Below are positions 1-13,722 of a stretch of 64,000 nucleotides of DNA, in pieces. This DNA comes from Rhinopomastus cyanomelas (taxonomy: Eukaryota > Chordata > Aves > Bucerotiformes > Rhinopomastidae). The notes under the pieces were generated by a model. That model did not search any database. It saw only the letters and a list, made by a program, of their open reading frames with translations, and had not been told where the DNA came from. The translations under genes were made by a program, and so were the position numbers. Numbering within the stretch: position 1 is the stretch's first letter; every line of letters starts with the position of its first letter. The DNA lies in the NCBI GenBank assembly GCA_013400115.1, contig VXBP01000228.1:649365-713364 (forward strand), given 5' to 3'.

Positions 1-309
1 GGGTTCACCAAAATGGCTCAAATGTACCTCTGATGGTGGCTCAGTTCTAACACCCCATTGCATTTCTCCTTGAGGTTCAGAGACTTTAAAGCAGATCCCT
101 GGGTGCTGCCCCACAGGCACTCATTAACTCAGTGGAAGTTTTATATAGGCACTGACATAATCTTCACACAAAAATTATCACCTAATTTAGAGCATTTAGA
201 TTTATTTGTGGCACCTGGGAATGAACTGGTTCCTCACAGACAGGCATCACAAGTGAGCTAAGCATCTCATTTCAGTCACAAGTGGAAAACACAACTGCAT
301 TGTGAACTT

Positions 310-678
310 GATAGAGCAGGGTTAATTCTTGGGCTTGATGATCTCCAAGGTCTTTTCCAATCTGAATGGTTCTATGATTGAGGCAGGACAAACAAAGCTC
401 CTTAGTGATGCTTCCTGAGGAGAGCTGAGTGTCCTGTGTGGCACTGACACACAAGCTGAAGCAGAGGAATGTTTTGCAGGTGATGTGTTGGAAGGGAGAA
501 GTGATGAGAGCAGACTCTGAGCTCAAGTTCTAGGACCAGGAGGGGCTTCACAGGAGGAGGTGCAGCACAGGAGAGGTGAACAAATCGAGGCTGGCTTTAG
601 TGGTTCAGTGGCAACTAGGCTGGACTTGATGATCTTAGAGGTCTTTTCCATCCTCAGTAATTCTGTGATTCTGTATCT
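310..678 (+). mobile_element. Two CR1 3' tails
   Basis: Tails at about 313-380 (cttgatgatctccaaggtct ... ttctatgatt) and 611-678 (cttgatgatcttagaggtct ... ttctgtgattctgt), both in sense orientation. The stretch between them shows no gene. Confidence 0.75.
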
Positions 679-1657
679 AGGGCAGCTCAAAGAGCTTGAC
701 AAAGTTGTGAAGCTTCAGTAGTGAAACAGTTATGGTAATTCACTTTCCTTATGTAGACAGCTGTAAAGAAAAAACAAATTAAATGAAAAAAAAAAAATCC
801 AACCTGCAGAGTTTAATGGGTATTTATGGGTATCAACTGCTATCCATCTCTCTGTCACACTCAAAACTGTAAACTATAACTGTCTACAGGCTGTAACTAT
901 GCCAGAACCAGTGAAAATAAACAATCAGTATATATTCTTATTCATTTTATCAAAGAAAACAGTACCAATAAATAATAATGAAAAAAAGTGTAAAAAGACT
1001 GCAGTGAGGATTTTTCTCAGGTTTCTAGGGAAACAGCCTCCATCAATAATTAGTGAAAATCCTTTTATAGCAGCTGTCTCCAAATATATCTTCATTACAC
1101 TTATTTAAACCAAAGGATACAAGCCTTCTCAGAAGACACCCAAGCAAATGCAAGAAATCAGATGTGTTTCTAGACTGCGTCACTCTGAATCTGATTTATT
1201 CCCACTAAACTGAATGCACATAGAGCTTTTCACACCCACTGGGAATTCAGAAAACTTAAGCTGTAATTCTTCATCTAGCAGACGTTAGTACTGTGTGGGT
1301 GTGCTCGTATATGCCACTTCAAAGATTTCAAATCCTGTGTCCTAGAATCTAATAACAACATGCAACAGCCATCTGTGGATTTATGGTTGCAGGTAAACAC
1401 TGCCGACACTCCTAGCTTTTATTGTATTTTCTTTCAAATCTGTCATTTCAGTGGAATGTGAACTCCATTGAACAGCACCATTTTGTTTCCAAACAGCATC
1501 TGCTTCACTTCCAGAAAGGTCGTTTTCAGGCTTTTAAAAGGTATTTATTTTTTTTAAATTTTGAGCAATGTAAAACATAATTTCTCAGTGTAATTTCAGC
1601 AAGGAAATAGGGCATCATAGGTTTGTTATTCAGCCATTGGGAGCAGGAAAGGGTTGC
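679..1657. other. Unique non-coding DNA
   Basis: AT-rich, with poly-A at about 785-797. No gene or repeat recognised. Confidence 0.6.
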
Positions 1658-2576
1658 TCAGAATCACAGAGGTGTTGAGGCTGGAAAAGACTTCGAAGAT
1701 CATCAAGCCCAGCCTATGACCTCACATCACCACAATCAGCTAGACCAGGGCACTAAGTGCCACATGCAGTCTTTTCTTAAACAGCTCTGGGAATGGGGAC
1801 TCTACCATCTCCCTGGGCAGCCCATTGCAGCATCTGATCACCCTTTCTATGAGGAAGGGCTTCCATATACCCAAACAAACCCTCCCCTGGCACAGCTTCA
1901 GTCCCTACCCTCTCATGCTGTTAATAGTTGCCCTGTCTGTCTAGGACCTCCCCTCAGGTAGTTATAGAGAGTGATAAGGTCCTCCCCGAGTCTCTTCTCC
2001 AGGCTAAACAACTCAAACTCCCTCAGTCTCTCCACTTCAGACTTTCCCTCTAGTCTCTTCACCAGCCTCATTGCTCTCCTTTGGACTCACTCCAGCACCT
2101 GAATGTCTTCCTTGAAGTGAGGGGCCCCCAGTACTTGAAAAGAGGCCTCACCAGTGCCCAGTACAGGGGGAGAATCTTGTCCCTAGCCCTGCTGGCCACA
2201 CTATTCCTGATACAAACCAGGAAGCTATTGACCTTTCGTGGCACCTGGGCACACTGCTGGCTCATATTCAGCCAGTTGTTGACTGTTCAGGCAGTTGTAC
2301 TGCCAGGTCCCTCTCTGCCAGGCAGCTCTTCAGCCACTCATTCCTCAGTCTGTAGCTGCAGGAGGTTATTGTGGCCAAAATGTAGAACCTTGCCCTTGGC
2401 CTTGTTAAACCTCATCCCACTGGTCTCTGTCCATTGACCCAGCCTGTCCAGATCTCTCTGCAGCATCCTCCTCCCCTCCAGCAGATCAACACTCCTCCCC
2501 AACTCAGTGTCACCCACGAATTTACTAAGGATCGATTTGACCCCCTCATGCAGGTCATCAATAAAGATGCTCATCT
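1658..2576 (-). mobile_element. CR1 LINE, about 0.9 kb with reverse-transcriptase fragment
   Basis: The minus strand encodes the end of CR1 ORF2: KFVGDTELG (decayed catalytic motif; the family has an ADD core), LQRDLDRLGQW, then LPLYWALVRPLFKYW. The + strand starts with the 3' repeat gaatcacagagg. 5' truncated, frameshifted and inactive. Confidence 0.9.
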
Positions 2577-2684
2577 AAGTCTTAATTCTAGTTCTCAAGA
2601 AAGACAACCAGTTCTAGTTTCTCATATATGAGAGACACATAATACTAACACAGGTATAAACTAGAATAAATTTAACATAAGACT

Positions 2685-2986
2685 TGTTATGAAACAGTAA
2701 ACATGACAGGACAAGAATAGCAGACCGGCTGTCATGTCTTTTTCCTTTATATCATAGAATCATAGAATCATAGAATCATTACAGATCGGAAGGGACCTGG
2801 AAAGATCATCTAGTCCAATCCGCCTGCAACAGCAGGATCACCTAAACCAAGTCACACAGGAACCTGTCCAGTCGGGTCTTGAACATCTCCAGAGAAGGAG
2901 GCTCCACAACCCCCCNATGTTATGAAACAGTAAACATGACGGGACAAGAATAGCAGACTGGCTGTCATGTCTTTTTCCTTTATATC
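2685..2986. repeat. 69-bp direct duplication around CR1 and a single N
   Basis: 2685-2753 and 2918-2986 differ at two positions. The second copy runs straight into the downstream flank, as expected for the empty site. Confidence 0.85.
2754..2915 (-). mobile_element. Young CR1 3' end, possibly polymorphic
   Basis: Begins with three catagaat repeats, then the standard 3' end. Ends at a single N. The 69 bases before it (2685-2753) are repeated after the N at 2918-2986 without the CR1. Confidence 0.9.
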
Positions 2987-3290
2987 CTTCTAAGATGCTG
3001 CAGCAGTTTTACCTAGAGAACTCTGAGTGTTAGGTGGTTAGGCAGCAATGACTGCTGTCAAGCACCTTGTCCTTCATTTCATTCATCAATGTCAGGCTCT
3101 GCTTCCTCCATCCCTCCTGTCTCTTTCAGCTGTTAGCTGCACCGGGATCAAGATCTTTTCCTCATGTCTGTGCAGCACTAACCTCTAGGCGCTGCTGTGA
3201 TGCAGGTAACTGGCAATAAGAATGGTGGCAAAATTGCCCTCGGTTTTATGACCCTCTGTGTTAACTTGCAAATATCTTGATGTGGTACTT

Positions 3291-3458
3291 AGAATCATAG
3301 AATCATTAGGGATTGGAAGGGACCTTGAAACATCATCTAGTCCAATCCCCCCACCACAGCAGGATCACCTAGACCAAGCTGGATAGAAACACATCCAGGC
3401 AGGCTTTAAACATCTCCACAAAAGGAGACTCCACAACGTCCCTGGGCAGCCTGTTCCT
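3291..3458 (-). mobile_element. CR1 3' end, short
   Basis: gaatcattagggattggaag through ggcagcctgttcc on the + strand, so CR1 sense is minus. Confidence 0.9.
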
Positions 3459-4127
3459 TGTGCAGGGCCCAACATTTTGCACTCCTGCTTCAAGCAAAAA
3501 TACCTCAGGACATCAGTAATGGGACCTGGTAATAAAGGTAGAATGTGTTCCCAGTGCTACCATATTAACCACTTAAGTTTTCCTTCCCCAAGAGGTTATT
3601 TGGCAAAGGCATCATTCACAGCTACCAAACGCCCCCTTATCAGATCACAAGAAATTAGGAGGTCAAATCTGCACTGCACTGAAGCAAGTCATCTATCGAT
3701 CTATGATGCAATCTAAAATGAAACCAGAAAAGTCATGTTCCTGGTAATTTACTTGCAATTTCACTGATAAAATTCCAGCATGTATCAGTCTAATGGGATT
3801 AACTAATGAGGCGAGCTAATCATTAATGCATTGTTTGGAGGCTACGTGATTTTAAGGCAATAACGATCTAGCGATGCTGCTCAGCACTAGAGTGAAAATT
3901 GGTTTTTCTTTAGGTTTAAAGACTGGGACAGTGTGGGGTGCATCATACAGCTGTTTCCAGCTGGCTGAGGTGTGAAAAGAGGTGGTACACGTTGGGTCTT
4001 GCCCCCCATATATAATGAGAGCGTTTCCAGAGCATAGACCCCAGCCTGAGAAGCAGAAAGCATTCCTTCCTGGGGCTGGTAATCTAAGTGAAGCATCACA
4101 CATAATTAGATATCAGAGGGTTTTTGA

Positions 4128-4380
4128 GAATCACAGAACATTAGGGAATGGAAGGGACCTTGAAAGATCATCCAGTCCAATCCTCCCACCACAACAGGAT
4201 CAGCTAGATCAAGTCTCACAGGAATATATTGAGGTGGGTTTCAAATGTGTCCAGAGGGGACGCCACAACCCCCCTGGGCAGCCTGTTCCAGGCCTCTGTC
4301 ACCCTCACTGGGACCTATGTTCCAGCTTACACCCATTGTCCCTTGTCCTATCATTAGATGACACTATGGGAAGAGATGCT
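4128..4380 (-). mobile_element. CR1 3' end
   Basis: agaacattagggaatggaag onward to the segment matching CR1 ORF2 C terminus; antisense. Confidence 0.9.
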
Positions 4381-6101
4381 GGTCTTCACACATCAATCTA
4401 GCTAATTTTGGAAGGACAACTCAGCTATGCAAGGAGCCCTCTAGTAAAATAGGATCCTGATTCTGTTCATAAAATGATGATTTTTTGATGCATATTATCC
4501 TTCTTGATCAATTCTATAAGTGTATGTATTGCTTCAGTTTGAGACTGTTTATAGCAGACAGCAGGAACTTAGGGCTTGTTCCTGCTGCTATTTCAATAGC
4601 CCAGCTGTAGCTGTCTGAAGGCAGTTCTCTCTTTTTATCACCTGTAAGACTTAATTTCAGTAGCATTAAAAGTTATACCCAGTAAATATTTCATTCATGC
4701 ATCAGACAGACTTCAGTCCACGTGGTAAGAGGCGTGCATGTACACATTGCATAAGAAATAACAATTGAGATTATTACATTTCAAGAGTTGTAGAGTATTA
4801 CTGCAGGACATAAGAAAAGTTTCAGTGATGAAATCCTACTGGGATAAAAGATGCAGCAGAGAAAATCTACAAAGGCAAAACTGAGAACTCCTGAAGTGCT
4901 GTTTCAGCAATATTTAAGACTTCATGTTAGTATAATGCACTTCAAATTATTCTACCAATATTCTATACTAAAAAGGCCTTTAAATTCCTTGTTGCTTTCA
5001 TTTTGTAATTTAAAAAAGAAGTGTTAGTTTACCTCACCTGGTGAATTTTATATTTTATAGCAAAGAGACAATTATTACTTTAAGAAGTTACAGCAGCTGG
5101 ATGAAGAACATTGAAAAACAACACCTTTGAAGTGTGATTTTGAGGCTATCAGGAAGTCTTCCAGACAATCAAAAAGAGATGGATTTTTCAGAGCCTATGA
5201 AATGGTCAGTGATGAGGATGACTTTGATTTCTTGGCCAAAGGCTCCACCTTCTCAGGCCAGGCTCTGGTGTCAATGAGATCATTGACTCAGGTCTCCAGC
5301 AGCCAGAGCTGATAGCAGGCTGTCTGGAGACCATTTCCTTTTTATCAGGGCTGGCACAAGCTCTAACTGCTGTTCATATCACAAATACCCCAAAGAGTTT
5401 GAAAACCACTGGCTCCCAAACCTGCCTTGCCTGGCTGATAAGGTGTTCTCATCCCAAATGAGTGCTGGTGGCTCTGCTTTGCCTGGACACAGAGCATGCT
5501 GAGACTGTGCCTGGCACACTAGCCCCAGCAGTGAAATGCTGCAGCTGAGCAGGATTAAAGTGGTTTGTCTTACTGGTGGCAGTGGTCTTGCTGAGTCTGG
5601 CAACAGCTGTGATAAATTCCTAAGTTACAAGGGCTGATCCTGTGTGCAGCCCAGGAGTCACTTGGCTCTCGCCTCTTGGAACTGTTGATAGCTCTAGCTT
5701 TGATCATTAGATGTTTTACATTAACCTCAACCAACTTAATCAGTAGTCTGTCTGGTAGTAACAGAAAGCAGGCAATGGCTGTTTTACATATGTTACGTAT
5801 CACTAACATTGCCAAGGTCAAGAACACTCTGTGCCACCTCCTTTGCACTTTGCCACCAGCACGGCTCAAACCAGCCCACGCTTACTGTATCCACAGCAGA
5901 GCCTCAGCATGTTCTCTTGTAAAGGAGACAATGACTTACACATCCACAGTGCAGAGCCCATCTAATGTGCTCCAGTGCATCCAGGAAGCAAGTACCTGCT
6001 CTGCTCAAAATGATGGTATACTGCATCAGTCACACGGCCAGTCATGAGCCCGAGAAGTACTGATAGTCCAGAAGCACTAATACGCCATTGGAGGACATAA
6101 T
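4381..6101. other. Unique non-coding DNA
   Basis: Short open frames only; none shows a recognisable domain or splice context. Confidence 0.55.
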
Positions 6102-6625
6102 AAAATCATAGGGTTGGAAGGGACTTCTAAAGGTCATGTATTCCAACCTCCCCATAACAAGCAGGGACATATCTAACTAGAAAGGGCTGCTCAGAGCCCC
6201 ATCTAGCCTGGCCCTGAATGTTTCCAGGGATGGGTCCTCCACCACCACTCTAAGTGGTGATTCAGTGAACACGACTGGTGTTCCACCCACCCTCAGATTA
6301 AATAATTTTTTTCTGATATGTAATTTAAATCTATCTTTTTCCAGATAAAACCATGACTCCTTATCCTATTGTTCCCTGCCCTTGTGAACAGTTCTTCCCC
6401 AGTGTCCTGACTGGCCCCTTTCAGGGATTGGAGGTCCACCTCAGAGTCTTCTCCTCTTCAGGATGAAGAACCCCAACTCTCTCAGCCTGTCTTCATAAGA
6501 GAGGTGCTCCAGCCCTTTGACCATTTACATGGCTTTCCTCTGGCCATGCTCCAACAGGTCCTCATCCTTCTTGTCCAGAACTGCACACAGTACTGCGGGT
6601 GATCTTGTTGGCCCACAGCAGTTTA
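6102..6625 (-). mobile_element. CR1, older subfamily
   Basis: Starts tcatagggttggaagggact; ORF2 C-terminal sequence follows, with many changes. Antisense to + strand. Confidence 0.8.
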
Positions 6626-7401
6626 GAGGGATTCCTAAATAGCCATTTGTTTCCACAAAATGTACCTGTTAACTAATCCCAGCCCAGGCACAGCTCCTTG
6701 AAAACCCAAGGCCCACGTGCTGCAATCACCTACAAGTGATGTGTTCACAAACCACCCAACTGGTTTTCAGAAGCACGAACCCCACACAGAAACCAGTCCA
6801 AAACCTGTCACTCTCCAGTTCATTACACTTAGCATTTAGAGCCCGTTCAGCAAGGGATCACTGTAGTATTTCTGAAACCTGACATCTTTTTCTGACCTCG
6901 GTGTGCCACTCAACTACACACACAGCTGCTGGCACGCTGAAGTCAATACTGCCGCGCTGCCTTTTGCCCTTGTTTATTGAAAACAATGGTGATAACTTCG
7001 GCTGGCTTGACAAGAGGCTGGGTTGGACTCACGTTGTGAAATACTCCAGTCAAACTTACTGGGTCTAATCAGTGTGGTAATGCCTTTGTGTGTTCCTGCT
7101 GTGTCGATTGCCACATCGCACTCCCACATTCCTCGGCCTTAAAATGACTCTGTGCTTTGCAGCCCTGCCTCGTAACTCTCGTTTGAGGTAGCCCTATAAA
7201 GAGTTTTCTCTGCTCCTCATGACTGTTTTCTTCACAATATCCAAAAGAAAACAAAAGTAAGCTTGGAACTTCAAAGTGTAAAGGCTTAAATACGAAATGG
7301 TGATGCTTGAGTTTTCTGGTCATACTTAAAGTGAAACTGATGTAGCTGGCCTGCAAAATACGTAGTTGCCATCCTGTACATTTTTTGTTGGTGCTCCACA
7401 T

Positions 7402-7613
7402 AATTATGAGAAGGAACTTCACAGTGAGGGTGACGGAGCACTGGAACAGGCTGCTCAGGGACATTGTGGAGTCTCCTTCACTGGAGATGTTTAAGACCCA
7501 CCTGGATGTGTTCCTGTGTGACTTGGTCTAGGTGACCCTGCTGTTGCAGGGGGATTGGACTAGATGATCTTTAGAGGTCCCTTTCAATTCCTAATGATTC
7601 TCTGATTCTATGA
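7402..7613 (+). mobile_element. CR1 3' end, sense
   Basis: From gagaaggaacttcacagtga to ctctgattctatga; encodes the RVTEHWNRL...VESPSLE end of ORF2. Confidence 0.9.
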
Positions 7614-8647
7614 AATGCCAATTGGTTAGGAAAAAGTCCAAAGGTTTAGTTATTTCCTTCAGTTCTGTGCACTCTAGTTAACTAATTTACACCCTAAAAT
7701 TTAGATCAACACGCACAGTGTGCATAGGCCATAAAACACCTTACTGGAGGAGATTTAAAGTGTTCTGGTTCTATCACATTCTTCAGTTCCCTGCTTTGTG
7801 CTTTTAAATTCAATGCTGTCCTCAGAACCTGCCCCAAGCACAGGAGTGCTTTATCACAGAGGCGATGAAAAGCTCACTCTCCTGGAATGCTGTTTGCCAC
7901 AAACTAAGGCATAACTGTGGGAACACATCTATTTTCTTTTATTATGGTGCATATTTCCGATCCCAGCAGGTGTAAATCAGTCTAACTGTTGTTTCCAGTC
8001 ACTGACTCTGACTTAATGCATCTGTATGATCAAATATGTAGCCCTGACTCAGAATGTGCAAGCAGCAGCCGTAGAGACAAGCATCGTCTATCACTAACTG
8101 GATGGTTATTAGCAATTGTACCAATATTATGTGAAAATAATAAAACATGTCTTCAAGCTTAAAAGCCTGAGCTCACTAACACTGCTTGGATTCTATCATC
8201 AAACCCAAGCACCAGTCAAACCCATCTTTTTCCCTATTTCTTCCAATCTAAAGTTGATGTTACTGGATTTTGCCAGAATAAATTTAATCAGTGCTAGTGC
8301 TGAGAGAGGATGATTGTCTCTGCTCTCCTCTACATCAACAGGATGTGGATCTCCAGGTTTGTAGGAGCTCTGAATTGACATGGAGTTAAATAGTAGGATG
8401 TTTCAGACCTAACGAGGTATGTGAGATAAGTTCAGGACAGAGGAGTGCAGACAGTACTTCCTAATTTAGACATTAGAAGGCCAGATGAACCTCAGGGGAA
8501 TGTTTCCTGCAGTATTCCTTATGAAGTATAATCGTTCCTTGCCTATCCTCTCAAGAGCACCAGTAAGTTATAATTAACAGCAGAGAGGGGAGCAGTGAAT
8601 GAAGGATGGCTAATTACACACATCTGGGAAATCCATTGCCAGGCTGC

Positions 8648-8764
8648 ATGGGGCTCTAGGCAACCTGGGCTGGTGAGAGCTGTCTCTGCCCATGGCAGGG
8701 AAGTTGAAACTAGATGATCTCTGAGGTCTCTCTTCGAACCTAAACCATTCTGTGATTTTATGAA
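8648..8764 (+). mobile_element. CR1 tail, different subfamily
   Basis: gggctctaggcaacctgggc ... ctagatgatctctgaggtct ... attctgtgat. Sense orientation. Confidence 0.75.
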
Positions 8765-11025
8765 ATACACATTACTGTGAAAAGAGCTGAATGGAGCCAA
8801 TTATCTTCAACAGCTCCTTCACTCTATTTTCATTTCCGGGACAAAATGCAGTTAGGAGCATTACAGATCAAATCTCATGGTATCTCCAGGTTCACCTTAA
8901 GAAGTAACTGAAAAAGACATGGACTTCCATGGGAGTATGAATAAGTCATATAAGAGCTCTTGGTTTAAATAGTATTAAAATACAAAGCAAGCAGAACTTA
9001 TCATTTGGAGCTTTCTTGTTAGCTCAGAAGTATTTTATTCTATAAGAGGTCCCATTGGGACTGGCATCAATAAAAGTGCTAGAAGTGGGATCATAATGAA
9101 GAAATGGCAGATAAAAAGACCAGTAATTCCTTCATATCCACTTCAGCAGCCAAGTGGACTGGAAAGACATTTCTTGCTGCTATTTAATCTTTTTTATTCA
9201 GAAGTATTACTTCCTTAGGGAGGTTCCTGCAACTGTTGTGCTAGGAAAAGTGACCTTGACGTTAATGTTATCATCTATAGTGAAAATTATTCATTTGCTA
9301 CCCAAAACTGAATTACATGCCCCACAATGTGCAGAGGTAGGTAGATAGGTAGGTCTCTGTCCCAAAATTTTACTCTCCAGGTTAAAACATTACAACAAGT
9401 GTGTGCAATTACAATGAAAGACCAAACAAAAAAGAAAGGACAAGGAAAATAAAATCAAATGAACAAGCAACTCTGTGCAATAACCTAAATGAATGATCCC
9501 TATTAATCCTATATTTTATCAGAACATTATATGCACTATACATCTTATGTAAGTTCCTTTAAAACATATGATGCTAGAGAAGGGAGCTTTAAGGAGAAAC
9601 TGCATGCAGCTGTGCTTTTGCTGCAGAAAGATCTTTCAGCACTTCAGCCCTCAATAAAACACAAATCTTTGACAAGACTTCAGGACAGAAGGGACTTTCT
9701 TAACTGGTTTTGGTAATGCAGGGTAAAAAGTGCTAATGTGCTCCAGCTGAATGGAATAAACAGTCATCACCCACCTCTGGCATGTAAGAGAGAAACAGAA
9801 GTCAGCCTGGAAAAGTGATGGGTGTGGGAATGCTGACTATCAAATAAAGAGGATCAAGGAGAAAGCAAATGCAAAATTATTTGTTTTCTTCTATACCAGT
9901 AACAAGAGGCATAAAGTGAACCTGGCAGTTACACACAAGACAGATGAAAGGAGATGACTCTTCTCACAGCTGCGTATTACGTGTCTGGGTGTGCTGGGAG
10001 GGTGGATAAGTTCAGGGATGACCTGGGCAAGCTCATGGAAGAGAAATTTTCAAGAACTTCTGAGAGATGAACAGTCAGCACTGTGGTTTGCTACTTCCCA
10101 CACAGGTCCCAAATAACACTGAGGTATTTAACCTCATTAAAGTGAGAAGTTTTCTAAAAGGTGACACAGAAGTGCTGACACATAACAATGCTGCTGAGCT
10201 ACGAGCTTCCCTGGTATTAGTAAAGTAGCACAGAAAATCCATTTCATGCTTGTCTGCTGGAGTAAATCCTCTTACAAGTTCATTACAAATACGAAGAAGC
10301 CTCACTCTCCCAGTAACCTTGTCTTGGACACTAGAGGAGATCTGCAATGTCTCATCAACTGCTGAAAGGCAGCATGAATGTCACTAAATAATCACTTCAT
10401 TTGTTCTGAGAAAAGCCTAGAGAAGTTAAGTTCCAAGATGTTCTAGCTGGAATTGCATAACTGAAAGCCCTTGAATATGTCATCATTCTAATTTTAACTT
10501 GGCAACATCACTGCACCTTGTAACTGATCCAAAGCCTTCACTACCAGACTGCAGTTGAAGTCCAAGTTGCAGCAGAGCTTGGGTCTGTAAGTCTAGGTTT
10601 CAGAAAGGTTTGGTGTGATGTATAATTCTGATTTCTTGAGCTCTCCAGAGAGTATATGAACCAAAATCCACAGGTAATATCTTCGAATTCAAATTAACAA
10701 GAATAACTTATTGAATCAAATAGATTAAAGTTGGAGTGACCTGTTTCTGCAGTTGGTTCATCTACTGAAGTGGGGAAAAAACTGTAAGGATTGAATGAAG
10801 TCAGGTGTTGGTCCATAACAGAGTTAAATCAGAAGCAGGTAATGGAGAATAGAAGCTGATTTTCTGTGGGCCCTTAAATACTCAGTGTCTGTCCTTCTGA
10901 TACTGTTTATAAATTCTCAGAAATATTTATGGATTTTAATCCAAATTTCCACTCCCTTTGAATGTGAATCTCCATCACAGATCTGAGCACCTGATCATCA
11001 GGCCTGAGTCTACTGTACACGGCAG
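8765..11025. other. Unique non-coding DNA
   Basis: AT-rich, with a short taggtagataggtaggt run near 9337. Nothing else recognised. Confidence 0.55.
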
Positions 11026-11599
11026 CATCATAGAATCATAGACTCATTAGGGATTGGAAAGGACCTCGAAAGATCATCAGCTCTGAGCACCTATTAACTG
11101 CCACTGAATCTAGTTTTGTCCAGAATGACCTAGGATAACTTGAAAGCACATTTTTGTGTGCTTCTTTGAACCATTTCTTTCAAACACCTGGTCAGGAGTT
11201 TTGTTTGCTGAATTCTATTGGTGACTGGTTCACTGACCAATTTGCACCCTACCAGTCTTTGCTTGTGTGAGCAGAAGAATGAGTTTTACTCAACTGAAGT
11301 GAATTTAAATATGAATAATTCAACACTTTACTCAGCTAACTTAGTCCTGAGGAAATGAAAAGAAACCCAAACACTCTGGGCTACATACCAACCCTCCTCC
11401 TTTATTTTCTATAGGGTTGAGGAGCACAGAGATAGATGATTTCTTTTCTTTTACAGTTTGGATCTGAACAAATGAACCTTTAAAGGCTAGCTAAGCAAGC
11501 AACAAAAAAAGCCTGCAAAATGTTTTCATCACAGAGTCACAGAACATTAGGGATTGGAAGGGACCTTGAAAGATCATCTAGTCCAATCCCCCTGCCACC
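11026..11599 (-). mobile_element. Two short CR1 3' ends
   Basis: 11026-11078 and 11529-11599, each only the terminal part (tcattagggattggaa...). Between them ordinary unique DNA. A further trace (tcatttaggctggaaaagac) is at about 11746. Confidence 0.8.
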
Positions 11600-11746
11600 C
11601 AGTTGATATTTGCCTGGGATAGTCCTTTCCACTGACTGATAACGTATACTCCCCTTTCTGCCCATCCTTGGCTCAGGAGGTGCCAATCATCACAGTTTAA
11701 CATTAAAAAGTTGAGAAGAATGTTTCTCATTTGTGTCTATGTAGAA

Positions 11747-13673
11747 TCATTTAGGCTGGAAAAGACAGACACATGGGAATGAAAATTCCTAGGAAAGCCT
11801 GATCAGAAATGTTAACATAGGAGTGAGACAACAACACAGTACCATGGGAATAGACATCACTATCAAAACACTGAACACTGAAATTACTGAAATTAATACA
11901 ATTTTGTTATGAAGATTCATGGTGATTGGATGTGGTGAAAATCTGCCCAAAGAACTACTCTCCCCTGCTTAAGAGCATCTCTGTCATCTTTTCAAAGGAA
12001 AGTCAGATAATTCACCCACTGGTGAAATTATAGGTGAGAGAACTACAGGGTGAACAAATAGCAGATGACAGATGGAGCAATTCAAAATCTTCATCATTTT
12101 TTATCTTTCTCTGCTCTTTCTGCCTCTTCTCAGGTAACAGCTGAAGCCTTGTGGACATACCTGCCAACTCATCCCAAGACACCTTGTTTGTGCTGTGATG
12201 TTGTAACAGTAGACATAATGATCAAATGCACATTTGAAAATGTTGCTGAAAGTTGTAAACCATGTCAGACAGAGATCAGCTCCAGGAAGGAAGGTTTTGC
12301 TGTTAAAACTCTGGATTTGGCTCTGCCATACCCTTCTGGCATGATGCTAAGCCACTTGAAACCAAACCCAGCATCACACAAAGACTGGCAGCCCAGCTGA
12401 TAACAAGTACATTGCTCCCAGTGCTGAAAGGCTCTGTGTTTGCTCAGTGTTTACATCACACTTCCCAGCACTTTTTAGCTTGAAAACTAATTACTGATGG
12501 TTGGACAATAACACCCTGTTTGAAACTTCGAATTAAAAAGGTGGAGTCACGCAGCAACTGGTCCAACCTGGTTTGTATTATCTCAGTTGAAGTATGCTGA
12601 CACAAGGAGATCCCTTCCGGCAGCAGCCAACCAAGACACAGATGCAGCTGAGAACCCGAGTGGTGTGGAACAGCACAGGGGTGAGCATCCCTCCTCCACA
12701 TGTCCTCAGAAAGCAAGTGCAGTGCTGTCCTGCTTCGTTCTTGATTCTTCAAGAGGCTTCTGCAAGGCTTACCACCATCCACTGAGAGGTGAACCCAAAG
12801 AACTTGCTCTGAGATTTGCCGAGGTAAACTGGGATACAGTGGAGCCAGGAACATCTAAGGAACAGAAATAAGGTGATTTGCAATATGATGTGGGGAACTG
12901 GGTGAGTGGATGAGGGAGAAAAGATGGTAGCAGGACATGCTTGTGCCTGCAGTGGGTTTAACAGGGATGAAGTCTTCATCTAAGAAGATACTGTAGACTT
13001 CAGGGAACAGGGGAAATGGGTTAAGAAGGTCCAGAGGGAGATGCAGGGCTCTGCCTGTACAGCATTCACAGGAGGATCAGAGCCTGGTATTAAAGTTTTC
13101 TAAGAATGATCTTTTTTCCTTTGAAGATGAGTTACTCATAATAATAAATGAACAGTTCCATTTACTCGGATGCTTATCTATCAACCTGGTGATTAAGCAA
13201 TCAGCCAGATCAGGGCTGATAAGAGTATATGCCTGATAGCAGTGATTAAAATGAGTTTCCAAGATAAACTTTATGATTTGAAACATAAATTGTTTGTTTC
13301 TAGCAGTTCTATATGTACCTTTCTCTATTAAGTGCTAGAAGAAACATCATTCTGTAAAAATATGATGTTGCAAATCCTTTAAGACTTTCTGTCCCTTGCC
13401 CATAAATTGCAACTCCAAACACCTTCTGTTTGCCAAGGTCAAGAAAAAAATATTTGAGAGATCTTAGAGGCTATTCTGCATAATCAAACAGAAAGAATCC
13501 CAAAGCTATTGTCTTTAAACCTTGCTATCTTGAAGGAAGTGGTGGGTTTTTTTGGATCCAACTCATTAAATGCCTGACCAATATGACTTTTTTAAGGGGT
13601 TAAGGAAGCCTATAGGTGATATTTAGATTCTATTTTTAACTATGTTTGAATTGCTCTGTCTCATTTTGTTTAG
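11747..13673. other. Upstream region of gene A
   Basis: Should hold the promoter and the non-coding first exon if these lie within 2 kb. No TATA box or pancreas-type element could be assigned with confidence. Confidence 0.4.
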
Positions 13674-13722
13674 ATGTTTGCAGTATGGATCATGGCTCTT
13701 TTTCTTCTTGATACAGCCAGAG
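13674..13722 (+). CDS. PNLIPRP3: Gene A exon 1: start codon and signal peptide
   Basis: Encodes MFAVWIMALFLLDTAR plus the first base of G17, a hydrophobic secretion signal. The donor is AG|gtaaga (phase 1). A pyrimidine-rich tract and AG end directly before the ATG, so a non-coding 5' exon is probably spliced onto this one, as in mammalian pancreatic lipase genes. That upstream exon was not located. Confidence 0.85.

Noticed and set aside
9337..9352. Tetranucleotide microsatellite (tagg-type)
   Set aside because: Only about four imperfect units; too short to call.
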